From: Colwellia sp. MB3u-41
GTDB lineage: Bacteria > Pseudomonadota > Gammaproteobacteria > Enterobacterales > Alteromonadaceae
DNA: 52,477 bases
Assembly: GCF_014076845.1 (NCBI RefSeq)
Contig: NZ_JACGUT010000085.1
Location: 1-52,477 of the forward strand
Direction of reading: 5' to 3'
Shown here one piece after another: positions 18,830-26,422 of this stretch; positions within the stretch are counted from its first letter, which is position 1, and each line of letters starts with the position of its first letter. Under the pieces are notes generated by a model. That model ran no database searches. It was not told where the DNA came from and worked only from the letters and a program-made list of their open reading frames with translations. Both the position numbers and the translations under genes were made by a program.

Positions 18830-18932
18830 GAAGTATATTTGTCATATGTTTAGCTTTTTAACATGAGTGTCTTATTAATTAGAAGTATATTTGTCATATG
18901 TTTAGCTTTTTAATATGAGTGTCTTATTAATT
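18830..18932. repeat. 52-bp tandem duplication
   Basis: Two copies of a 51-base sequence (18830-18880 and 18882-18932), beginning GAAGTATATTTGTCATATG, differ by a single base and are separated by one nucleotide. The area between 18675 and 19014 has no gene. The near identity suggests a recent duplication. Confidence 0.93.
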
Positions 18933-19014
18933 CTTCTGGTGATTACTAGCCCTTGGCTAGATTTAACCTCTTCTTTACAAAAGAGTAAAAGTCACCTCAT
19001 TAGTTTTTAATAGA

Positions 19015-19152
19015 TTGAAAAAAAACAAAGAATTTACGGTTGAATATGGTATTGAAATTGATAATGATGTCTGGAGAGAAATTAATACTATAGATTTAAG
19101 TGTAATGGTTGAAAACTCTGAGCGTTCGAGAAAATATGATGGAGGTAATTAA
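19015..19152 (+). CDS. Possible 45-residue gene fragment of unknown function
   Basis: A short open frame beginning with TTG encodes a 45-residue acidic peptide (middle part FTVEYGIEIDNDVWREINTI) and ends at a TAA. Codon choice looks coding-like, but there is no ATG at the front and no good ribosome-binding site. The frame is open upstream to about 18970. I do not recognise it. It may be the tail of a lost gene. Confidence 0.3.
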   Translation: MKKNKEFTVEYGIEIDNDVWREINTIDLSVMVENSERSRKYDGGN

Positions 19153-19233
19153 AAACCTTACTGGTCCTATTGTATAATAGAATGGTTTTGTCGATAGTAT
19201 GGCAAAACGCCACTCTTTTAAGATAAAAACACT

Positions 19234-20025
19234 TTGGAGAATTTTATTATAAAGCATCTTAGCTGCACTAAACAAATTGCTGAACTTCCTCAGAAAGAGT
19301 TGCACCAAGCGCAGCTTAAAGAGGCAGCTATTGCAATTAGTATTAATGGCATTAGCCAAGCGGTAATGATGGCATCTCCTGAGCATTTGAAAGACTTTGC
19401 ACTTGGCTTTAGTTTAAGCGAAGGTTTAATTCATTCGGTTAACGAAGTTTTAGATATCATTGTTCATTCACATGTCTCTGGATGGCAAGTTGATATTCTG
19501 GTTTTAGCACGAGTTCAGCATCGATTAAAGCAACGACGTAGAACAATGGCTGGGCCAAGTGGCTGTGGCCTCTGTGGCCTTGACTCTATTGAAGCTGCTA
19601 TGTCATTAAATCAGCCTCATCAAAAAGAGGTGAAATCGTTTCAATTACCCTCTGAGAAAATTATTATTCAAGCAAGAGATGCCTTACCTAGTATTTTAAA
19701 AAAATCGGGGAGTATCCGAGGAAATCATTGCGCTGCATTTTTTGATTTATCTGCTAAAATGATCGCCTTTCGAGAAGATGTGGGGCGCCATTCAGCGTTA
19801 GATAAATTGCTAGGTTGTTTGTCGCATAAAAAACGACTGACTCATGATGGTTTTGCTTTAATAACAAGCCGCTGCAGTCATGATTTAATTGCCAAGGCAG
19901 CTCGCTTATTACTAACAACGTTAGTCACGCTAGCACAGCCGACTGACTTAGCTGTTAATTCAGCTCGCACATCACAAATAGCCTTATTTTGCTTCCAACA
20001 TGGGCAACTAAAACGTTACGCCTAA
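19234..20025 (+). CDS. fdhD: FdhD sulfurtransferase for formate dehydrogenase maturation
   Basis: This 263-residue protein moves sulfur from IscS to the molybdenum cofactor, making formate dehydrogenase-type enzymes active. The Cys pair is in GCGLCG (about residues 113-118), and the signature REDVGRHSALDK follows (about 184-195). The region NGISQAVMMASPEHLKDFALGFSLSEG is characteristic. The start is TTG at 19234, because an in-frame TAA lies five codons upstream and the first ATG would delete conserved sequence; no strong ribosome-binding site precedes it. The molybdopterin oxidoreductase gene starts 12 nt after the stop, so the two are an operon and FdhD likely serves that enzyme. Confidence 0.92.
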   Translation: MENFIIKHLSCTKQIAELPQKELHQAQLKEAAIAISINGISQAVMMASPEHLKDFALGFSLSEGLIHSVNEVLDIIVHSHVSGWQVDILVLARVQHRLKQRRRTMAGPSGCGLCGLDSIEAAMSLNQPHQKEVKSFQLPSEKIIIQARDALPSILKKSGSIRGNHCAAFFDLSAKMIAFREDVGRHSALDKLLGCLSHKKRLTHDGFALITSRCSHDLIAKAARLLLTTLVTLAQPTDLAVNSARTSQIALFCFQHGQLKRYA

Positions 20026-20037
20026 TAAAGGATTTAT

Positions 20038-22329
20038 ATGTCTAAGTCATCAAAAAACAATCCTGCCTATTCTCCACCTGCTGGTGGTTGGGGAGCACTA
20101 AGAAGCTCAGCTAAACACTTAATTCAAAGTGAAAATGCCGCGAAAAGCGTTAAAGCATTACTCAGAGCAAATCAGCCAGGTGGCTTTGATTGTCCTGGTT
20201 GTGCATGGGGTGATTCTACCACTGCCGGGAAAGTAGACTTCTGTGAAAATGGCGTTAAAGCCATTGCATGGGAAGCCACCAGTAAACGTGTTGATAGCAA
20301 TTTTTTCAAACAGTATTCAATAACAGAATTACAACAATGGGATGATCATTCACTAGAGAAAAGTGGCCGTTTAACCCAACCTATGTATTACGATGGAATA
20401 AGTGATCACTACCAGCCAATTGATTGGCAAGAAGCTTTTAAAGTAATTGGCACTAGCCTGCAGCAACTTTCCTCCCCCAATGAAGCATTATTGTATACCT
20501 CTGGTCGAGCGAGTAATGAAGTGGCTTACTTATATCAGTTATTTGGTCGAGTATTAGGCACAAATAACTTTCCTGACTGCTCTAATATGTGTCATGAAGC
20601 CTCTGGCATAGGCATGACAAATAGTCTAGGTACGGGTAAAGGTACGGTGACTATGGACGACTTTTCTAAAGCTGACGCCATTTTTGTCTTCGGCCAAAAT
20701 CCAGGCACTAATCATCCTCGTATGTTGGGAACCTTGCGTGAGGCAAGTAAACGCGGAGCTAAAATTGTCTCCGTGAACAATTTAAAAGAACGTGGATTGC
20801 AAAAGTTTTCAGACCCACAAAGCCCAAAAGAAATGATCTTCTTAACGGGGACTACCATCAGTCAATATTATTTCACCCCTCGCTTAGGCGGAGACATGGC
20901 GTTATTACGTGGCGTCGCTAAATGTTTATTTGAAAAATTTGAGCATGATAAATCAGTGCTCGATATCGACTTTATCAATAAACATTGTCATGGTTTTGAA
21001 GCATATCAACAAAGTGTCGCGGCAAGTGAATGGGACAAAATTCTCAAACAATGTAGTTTAACTCGAGAAAATATTGAACAAATAACAACAATATATGCCA
21101 GCAGTAATAAGGTTATTTTCACCTGGGCGATGGGTATTACCCAACACCGCCACTCTGTCGCTACAGTGCGAGAGTTATTGAACGTACTAATGCTCAGGGG
21201 TAATATTGGCAAAGCAGGGGCTGGCGCATGTCCGGTACGCGGTCATTCAAATGTGCAAGGTAATCGTACTATGGGGATCAATGAAAATCCGTCAATGGAC
21301 TTTCTTGATGCACTAGAGAATCGTTACTCCTTTAATGTTCCTCGTGATAATGGCTTTAATACCGTTGAGTCTATTCATGCCATGCTTGAGGGTAAGGCTA
21401 AGGTATTTATTGCCTTAGGCGGTAATTTTTCAGCGGCAACACCCGATACCACACGTACTCACAAGGCCTTAAAAAAGTGTGACTTAACCGTACAAATCAG
21501 TACTAAATTAAATCGAAGCCATGTGATAACAGGTAAACGTGCGCTAATTCTCCCGTGCTTGGGCCGTACAGAAATAGATCGTCAATCTTGCGGTGAACAA
21601 TGTATTACGGTAGAAGACTCAATGAGTATGGTGCACAGTTCAACGGGTCAAAATGAACCAGCAGCGAACACTCTTCGTTCAGAAACAGCTATTGTTGCTG
21701 CAATAGCCATGGCATCAGTAGGCGATAAAATAGTCGACTGGAATACGCTGGCCGGTAATTACGGGTTAATTCGTGAAGAAATAAGTGCTGTTATACCCGG
21801 TTTTGATGACTATAACTCCCGAATAAAAGCAGGTAGAGGTTTCCACCTAGAAAATTCAGCAGCACAACGTCATTGGCGTACTCCAATAAAAAAAGCCATT
21901 TTTAGTGATGCTAGATTACCAGACCAATTAGTACATGAGCGTGCACAGTTAATGACTAAAAAGCCAGTACTAACGCTGCAAACACTGCGTTCACACGATC
22001 AATACAACACCACTATTTATGGAATGGATGATCGTTACCGTGGTGTATATGGTGAACGTGACATCATCTTTATGAGTGCAAAAGATATAGATAAACAGGC
22101 ATTAAAAAATGGAGATCATGTAAAAATAACAACGGTATCAAACGATGGCATAGAACGTTCGCTCTCTAATTTTAAAATTGTTGAATACCTTATCCCTCCA
22201 GGCTGTGTGGCTGCCTATTATCCAGAAACAAATCCCTTAGTGCCGTTAGAAAGTATTGCTGATGAATGCGGTACCCCAACATATAAATCGATACCAATAT
22301 CTATTGAAAAAATGGATAACCAACAATAG
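20038..22329 (+). CDS. YdeP-type molybdopterin oxidoreductase (FdhF-like)
   Basis: This 763-residue protein is a molybdenum enzyme of the formate dehydrogenase alpha-subunit family, closest in layout to E. coli YdeP (759 aa). The N-terminus has FDCPGCAWGD with a CxxC pair and a later DFCENG cysteine, which may hold an iron-sulfur cluster. The MGD-binding regions follow (SGRASNEVAYLYQ, FGQNPGTNHPRM, GNIGKAGAGACPVRGHSNVQGNRTMG). There is no selenocysteine and no Tat signal, so it should be cytoplasmic. The true substrate of YdeP-type enzymes is uncertain; a role in acid resistance is suggested in E. coli. The ribosome-binding site AAGGA precedes the ATG. It is co-transcribed with fdhD. Confidence 0.88.
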   Translation: MSKSSKNNPAYSPPAGGWGALRSSAKHLIQSENAAKSVKALLRANQPGGFDCPGCAWGDSTTAGKVDFCENGVKAIAWEATSKRVDSNFFKQYSITELQQWDDHSLEKSGRLTQPMYYDGISDHYQPIDWQEAFKVIGTSLQQLSSPNEALLYTSGRASNEVAYLYQLFGRVLGTNNFPDCSNMCHEASGIGMTNSLGTGKGTVTMDDFSKADAIFVFGQNPGTNHPRMLGTLREASKRGAKIVSVNNLKERGLQKFSDPQSPKEMIFLTGTTISQYYFTPRLGGDMALLRGVAKCLFEKFEHDKSVLDIDFINKHCHGFEAYQQSVAASEWDKILKQCSLTRENIEQITTIYASSNKVIFTWAMGITQHRHSVATVRELLNVLMLRGNIGKAGAGACPVRGHSNVQGNRTMGINENPSMDFLDALENRYSFNVPRDNGFNTVESIHAMLEGKAKVFIALGGNFSAATPDTTRTHKALKKCDLTVQISTKLNRSHVITGKRALILPCLGRTEIDRQSCGEQCITVEDSMSMVHSSTGQNEPAANTLRSETAIVAAIAMASVGDKIVDWNTLAGNYGLIREEISAVIPGFDDYNSRIKAGRGFHLENSAAQRHWRTPIKKAIFSDARLPDQLVHERAQLMTKKPVLTLQTLRSHDQYNTTIYGMDDRYRGVYGERDIIFMSAKDIDKQALKNGDHVKITTVSNDGIERSLSNFKIVEYLIPPGCVAAYYPETNPLVPLESIADECGTPTYKSIPISIEKMDNQQ

Positions 22330-22802
22330 GTCTTAGCTAGATATACCAGTTACCTATCAAGAACGATAAAATAGGCTTCTTGATTAGTAAACGACAGAGT
22401 TAAATTTATATAGCTGAAAAGACTACGAGGCGCGACTGATGTGGCCTAATAACAAACCTTTAAGCGATGTACTTTACTTCGTACCTCACTCAATGACATG
22501 CTAGGGTAATATCCTAATGTTAAGCGAATAGGCTTATTATTAAATTTATATCTCTATTGCTAAACAACTTTACCTTTTAAATACCCTAAGACTTATAGAG
22601 TCTCGATCAGAGACCTCAGGGGGTTATCTTAATGTTTGTCCTGTAGCTTCTTTAATTCTTTTTCTGTAAGCTTCATATTTTCTGCAGACACATAAAAAAT
22701 TTATGTTGGCAGCTGTGTGTATAAAAATTTAAAACATCATTTAATGACAATAAAAAAACAATAACAAACAACAGTAGATTGATTAAAGGCCAGTAAATAC
22801 GG
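22330..22802. other. Intergenic region between ydeP-like gene and the sbcB fragment
   Basis: About 470 bp with no gene that I can support. A GAGTCTCGATCAGAGACTC-like imperfect inverted repeat occurs near 22598-22617. If the sbcB fragment at 22803 is the original 5' end of sbcB, the old sbcB promoter should lie in this stretch. Confidence 0.4.
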
Positions 22803-22898
22803 ATGACTAAACAATATTCTCCAGTAAAGAACGATACCAGTAACCAAGCTACGACCCTTTGGCACGATTATGAAACCTACCTTAATTTAAAAGGATAG
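22803..22898 (+). pseudogene. Orphan 5' end of an exonuclease I gene
   Basis: A 31-codon frame starting at an ATG ends with LWHDYETYLNLKG and a TAG. LWHDYET is the first catalytic motif of exonuclease I and occurs in the intact sbcB at 26480-26500. The 17 bases TGGCACGATTATGAAAC (22860-22876) are identical to 26483-26499 and are in the same reading frame. It is best read as the displaced original sbcB start left by integration of an element. A decayed duplicate of sbcB is the alternative. Confidence 0.75.
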
Positions 22899-22988
22899 AA
22901 CAAGTAATTCTCTCATGGGCTCACACGTGGAGTCACATCGTTAATTTACTACCGAATCATAGAATAACACCGCATATTTCAATCAGAA

Positions 22989-23523
22989 TCAAGTTTTATC
23001 TGTCCCTATAGCCTGACAATTACACTTGCTATTTTGCAATAGATATAATTCATAATCATTTAAGTACTGTCTTATAAACTCTTCTGCAAATTGCTTATCG
23101 TTTTGAGTAATTATCACTCTACTTCCTGCTGGCGCATTAACTTTCTTAGTTCTTTTTTCATCGCTTTGTTTCTTAAAATAGGTATGGAGATATTATTCAA
23201 CTTCTTCTGAACCACTTGTGAGTTTTAAATCACCGTCAAAACTAATAATGTGGTCGTATACGCTGTTGATTTCGGTAATTGTAATTACTTGGGGTTAAGT
23301 TAGTAACTCGATATCATCAAAACCAACCAATACGATACGCTTAGCTTCCCAAATACCATAGTTACCAAGAGCACTAATTTTTATTTCATTTGTAGTACAA
23401 TTATTTTTTTCTTAACGATTCTATTCGATGTATTTCAAGTAACCCTTTAACGAACAAAGGAAGAAGCGTAACGTTATAGCTTTTTGGAAGGGCAAACTAT
23501 TTAAAAATATCTTCAAAAGTCAT
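22989..23523 (-). pseudogene. Broken hypothetical gene
   Basis: Reading leftward from an ATG at 23523, the sequence shows clear coding character but is interrupted. MTFEDIFK is followed by a stop, then FALPKSYNVTLLPLFVKGLLEIHR. After a frameshift come ISALGNYGIWEAKRIVLVGFDDIELLT, a stop, and a further piece ending in QNDKQFAEEFIRQYLNDYELYLLQ before TGA at 22989. I count three in-frame stops and one frameshift. I do not recognise the family. It follows the cysteine-rich gene in the same orientation. Confidence 0.6.
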
Positions 23524-23603
23524 CGGTATTCATCTATTAGGTAAATCATAAATGAATAGTAAAGATGTATTACGACATTATTGATCGCATAGCTCTTCCT
23601 TTA

Positions 23604-23876
23604 TTAATCAAGCTGCCAAAATGTTTGATACTTTTCAGCTAACTCTTTACTTTCGGGTTTATTATACACTTCGGCTACTTCACCCCAGCTAGATTTTCGA
23701 CTTTTATCTCTTTGACTACAGTCGCAACTATTATCATAGAAAACACTTCCTTGACGGAACATAAAATAGAAAGATTCATTACATTTTGTACATTTTTTTA
23801 CAGCCCAAACTTTTATTTTCTTAATCTCTACTATTTCGATGAAATCATCAGGTATTTTTGTCATTTTTTGCTCCAA
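23604..23876 (-). CDS. Small cysteine-rich protein, function unknown
   Basis: A 90-residue acidic/basic protein with two cysteine pairs, KKCTKCNES and NSCDCSQRD, about 22 residues apart, likely to bind a zinc ion. Before them is a beta-rich segment (FIEIVEIKKIKVWAVKK). The start could also be the ATG at codon 5 (MTKIPDDF). It lies 40 bp after the UDG-like gene and in the same direction, so the two may be co-transcribed. I recognise no family. Confidence 0.6.
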   Translation of the reverse strand: MEQKMTKIPDDFIEIVEIKKIKVWAVKKCTKCNESFYFMFRQGSVFYDNSCDCSQRDKSRKSSWGEVAEVYNKPESKELAEKYQTFWQLD

Positions 23877-23916
23877 ATAAAAATATTTAAAGTGTTACTT
23901 TTGTACATTAAATTTA

Positions 23917-24657
23917 TTAGCCAATCATTTTGATACTTTCAATCACTTGTTTAATTATATAGGTATTTCTAGCTCTTCTTGTTTTTACATAAGCCCTAGC
24001 ATTAGGGTGAAAAGTCCTGAATGATATAATATTTTCATGCTTCCCAGAGAAGCCAACCTTTGCGACTTCTTTCTTTGTATCGGCATAATGAGTATTGGAT
24101 AAAGTGACATTAAACCTTTGCTTTAGTAGGTAGTCACGATCACTGCCAGTGTTAAAAATAATTACGTCAGGTTTTAAGATATCTAATTCTTGTATATGAA
24201 CACTGAAACTTTCTTCTTCTAACTTATTAATTTTTTTTGTAGTTGCCCCACGAGAATTTTTTCCAATTTTAGATAAGTTATTCCATACAAAGCCAACATT
24301 ATCACTACCAAGCTCTTTTTCTAAAGCGTCTTTAAAGTACTTAAAATTTGATTTATTCCAAAAAGGTCTTTTGTTTTTAGCTTTAGCAGCTTTTTTAGTT
24401 GTTTCATAAAAATAGTTAAAATAAATATTTGCAATACCATCAGGGCTACGTTCTGAACCAATCATAGATTCACACCATCCATCTGTTTCTTGCCCAACTA
24501 TCATCACTTTTATTTTAGCATTTTCATATTTATCATTTACCCTTATAAGTAATGGATGACTTGGTTTGCGCTTGTCACTTTCATTGCTCAATCGAACAGC
24601 ATTACTTACTAAATCTGGCCAATATTTATTATATAAATCCAGTAGTTTTTCGTTCAT
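23917..24657 (-). CDS. Uracil-DNA glycosylase-superfamily-like protein
   Basis: This 246-residue protein is intact in an otherwise decayed element. VMIVGQETDGW (51-61) resembles the first active-site motif of the UDG superfamily, and FHPNAR (216-221) resembles the second (HPS/HPN). Between them is a central VWNNLSKIGKN and a KPDVIIFNTGSDRDYLL strand-turn segment of the same fold. Such proteins are known or suspected to act on modified or damaged bases; this subgroup is found in mobile elements and defence-rich regions, but its role is not established to my knowledge. The small cysteine-rich gene follows it. Identity as a glycosylase rests only on these motifs. Confidence 0.55.
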   Translation of the reverse strand: MNEKLLDLYNKYWPDLVSNAVRLSNESDKRKPSHPLLIRVNDKYENAKIKVMIVGQETDGWCESMIGSERSPDGIANIYFNYFYETTKKAAKAKNKRPFWNKSNFKYFKDALEKELGSDNVGFVWNNLSKIGKNSRGATTKKINKLEEESFSVHIQELDILKPDVIIFNTGSDRDYLLKQRFNVTLSNTHYADTKKEVAKVGFSGKHENIISFRTFHPNARAYVKTRRARNTYIIKQVIESIKMIG

Positions 24658-24816
24658 TTTATAAATCCTTATATTGACTACCCCTATAATGCAGACATCT
24701 TATCTGCCATATTTTTAAATTCGCGTCGTAATTTTGGTGGAGGTATCACTTCAACTTGGTGACAAAAACCTAATAATCACACCTTAAATATTGTCTATTA
24801 TCCACGGTAACAGTGA
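24658..24816. other. Spacer with a possible gene remnant
   Basis: No intact gene. Read on the minus strand, a short frame encodes HQVEVIPPPKLRREFKNMADKMSAL before a stop. This faintly recalls the C-terminus of a type I restriction specificity subunit (HsdS). The match is short and uncertain. Confidence 0.2.
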
Positions 24817-25824
24817 GTGAAGTGGTCAAGTAATATTGGCCACAGTTTTGTAGCTTAACTCATATCTTCTTTCTGATTCATTTGGGCTTATTCCACCGTT
24901 GTAAGTATGTGGCCTGGTCTTATTGTAATAATCTGTGATGTAAGCATTAACTCACTATCCGGTAAGTTTGAGATCGCCCCGCCGATAACTTTTCTAGAAA
25001 AAAAATCAAGGACAACGGCAAGATAAAACAAACGATCACCCGTCCAAATGTACGTCACACCAATAAGTATTAGGCTCAACAACGGCGAATTGACGTTTGA
25101 GTATATTTGGGATGGCCACATGATCTTGATTCACCTTCTTATATTTATGCTTAGGTATCTGACAACTCACTAAATCTAGCTCATTCATTAAGCTTCTTGC
25201 CCGATAACGACTTAATGGATAACCTTCATTCGTCACCAGTTCAGATAGGCTTCTAGCAGCCGCAGAGCCACCACTAAGTGCATGAAAGCGTTTAACATCA
25301 GCTCTTAATTTAATCTCTGACGAGCTTAAATTATTATCCCTGTTCACCCAATATTTATAACTGCTGCGATGTACTTTAAATACATCGCATAACGTAGTGA
25401 TTGGATATTTTATTTTGTTGCTCTGATTGAGTTTCTCAATTAATAAGAATTGTTCAGGGAATCTGGCATCAACAAAGCGGTAGCCTTTTTTAAGATATCC
25501 TTTTCTAATTCAATGCGTTCAATCTTTTTTCAAGTTCACGTATTTTTAATTAATCGGCGGTCATCTGAGTCGCTTTAGGTTGTTTACCTTTTCGCTCTTC
25601 ATTTAACTGTTTACCTATTTGCTAACGGTGGAATAACCAGCACCCATCGCTTTCGCTGCATCTTAATGGGTATAATCATTATCTACAACTAATTGTGCTG
25701 TTTCTAACCGAAATTCAGGACTAAAATTGGGACGTTTTTTCTTTGTCATTTGTATCACCTAACGTTTGACGTGATGCATAATAACACCTCTAAGTAGGTG
25801 GCCAAATTAACTGTGCCACTTCAC
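24817..25824 (-). pseudogene. Degenerate IS3-family insertion sequence remnant
   Basis: The ends carry imperfect inverted repeats, GTGAAGTGGTCAAGTAATAT at 24817-24836 and, on the other strand, GTGAAGTGGCACAGTTAATT at 25805-25824. On the minus strand OrfA begins at 25749 (KRPNFSPEFRLETAQLVVDN), with several stops and frameshifts. OrfB pieces follow: KRFHALSGGSAAARSLSELV (25290-25230), then after a frameshift TYIWTGDRLFYLAVVLDFFSRKVIG, the first catalytic Asp region. The final third of OrfB is deleted. No 3-bp target duplication is visible. It is inactive. Confidence 0.85.
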
Positions 25825-26270
25825 AAACAACTGAAACCATTCTGGAATGGTTACTTCTTCTACTGGAAATTTAAAAGAATTTTTACCATGAAGAACTAAT
25901 GTTAACTGGTAATTACCTTGTGAGACCTCTCTTAGAGTTGTGACGTGCTTTTTCATAAAAAAATCAATACATTCGTCTAACGTTGCGTTTCGAGTTGCTT
26001 TAGAACGTTTTTTTTGAACTGCTGGGTTGAAGCCATCATTTAATAATTGTCGTAACTCTGGTATCTTCTCACGCGCTTTTTTCAATGAAATGTCAGGATA
26101 ACGTCCCAATGCAATGCGAGATGGTTTATCATGGTAACGGTAACAATATTGAAAAGTAATGATTCCGAACTCCAAAATACGCACACTTAAACTGTCACGG
26201 TTAGCTATATCAAAAGTTTGGATTGTTTTTTATTTAATAAAGATTTTAATTTTTAATCACTTAGTGCCAT
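25825..26270 (-). pseudogene. Truncated tyrosine integrase (P4-like)
   Basis: On the minus strand the frame begins MALSD, then a TAA at codon 6 and a frameshift, followed by FDIANRDSLSVRI. Next comes the arm-binding domain region FQYCYRYHDKPSRIALGRYP and ISLKKAREKIPELRQLLNDG, typical of P4-type integrases. It ends at the IS3 remnant, so the catalytic Arg-His-Tyr domain is absent. It is the recombinase of the decayed element, lying next to the right att-like repeat. Confidence 0.85.
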
Positions 26271-26296
26271 TTTTTACTACCTTATAATTTTTATCA

Positions 26297-26330
26297 TGGG
26301 TACACACAAGAAATTTCCCGTGGGTACACA
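26297..26330. repeat. Two TGGGTACACA repeats beside the integrase
   Basis: TGGGTACACA occurs at 26297-26306 and 26321-26330, 24 bp apart, between the integrase remnant and sbcB. Repeated GGGTACAC-type sequences commonly flank P4-type integrases and serve as arm-type binding sites, so this is a candidate attachment arm. Confidence 0.6.
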
Positions 26331-26422
26331 AATGAGTATGTTTTTATTTATAACGGTAGAAAATACGATGATATCCAATGTTACACAACAACACATAAAA
26401 CAGAGTTAATCGGTTGATTTAT

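Noticed and set aside
17369-18830. Terminal inverted repeats around the HUH transposase
   Set aside because: I compared both flanks and found only a 14-bp tandem repeat on the left and weak hairpins on the right, nothing matching between sides.
22877-22930. Extension of the sbcB fragment beyond LWHDYET by frameshift (KDRTSNS against FDKPSQF)
   Set aside because: The resemblance is a few residues and needs a shift in frame; it is not stronger than chance, and the att-type explanation does not need it.
24657-24816. Possible end of an HsdS specificity subunit on the minus strand
   Set aside because: Only about 25 residues look similar, with stops in the surrounding frames, so it is not reported as a gene.
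24817-25824. Target-site duplication at the IS3 remnant
   Set aside because: The three bases outside each end differ (TGA and AAA), so no duplication can be claimed.
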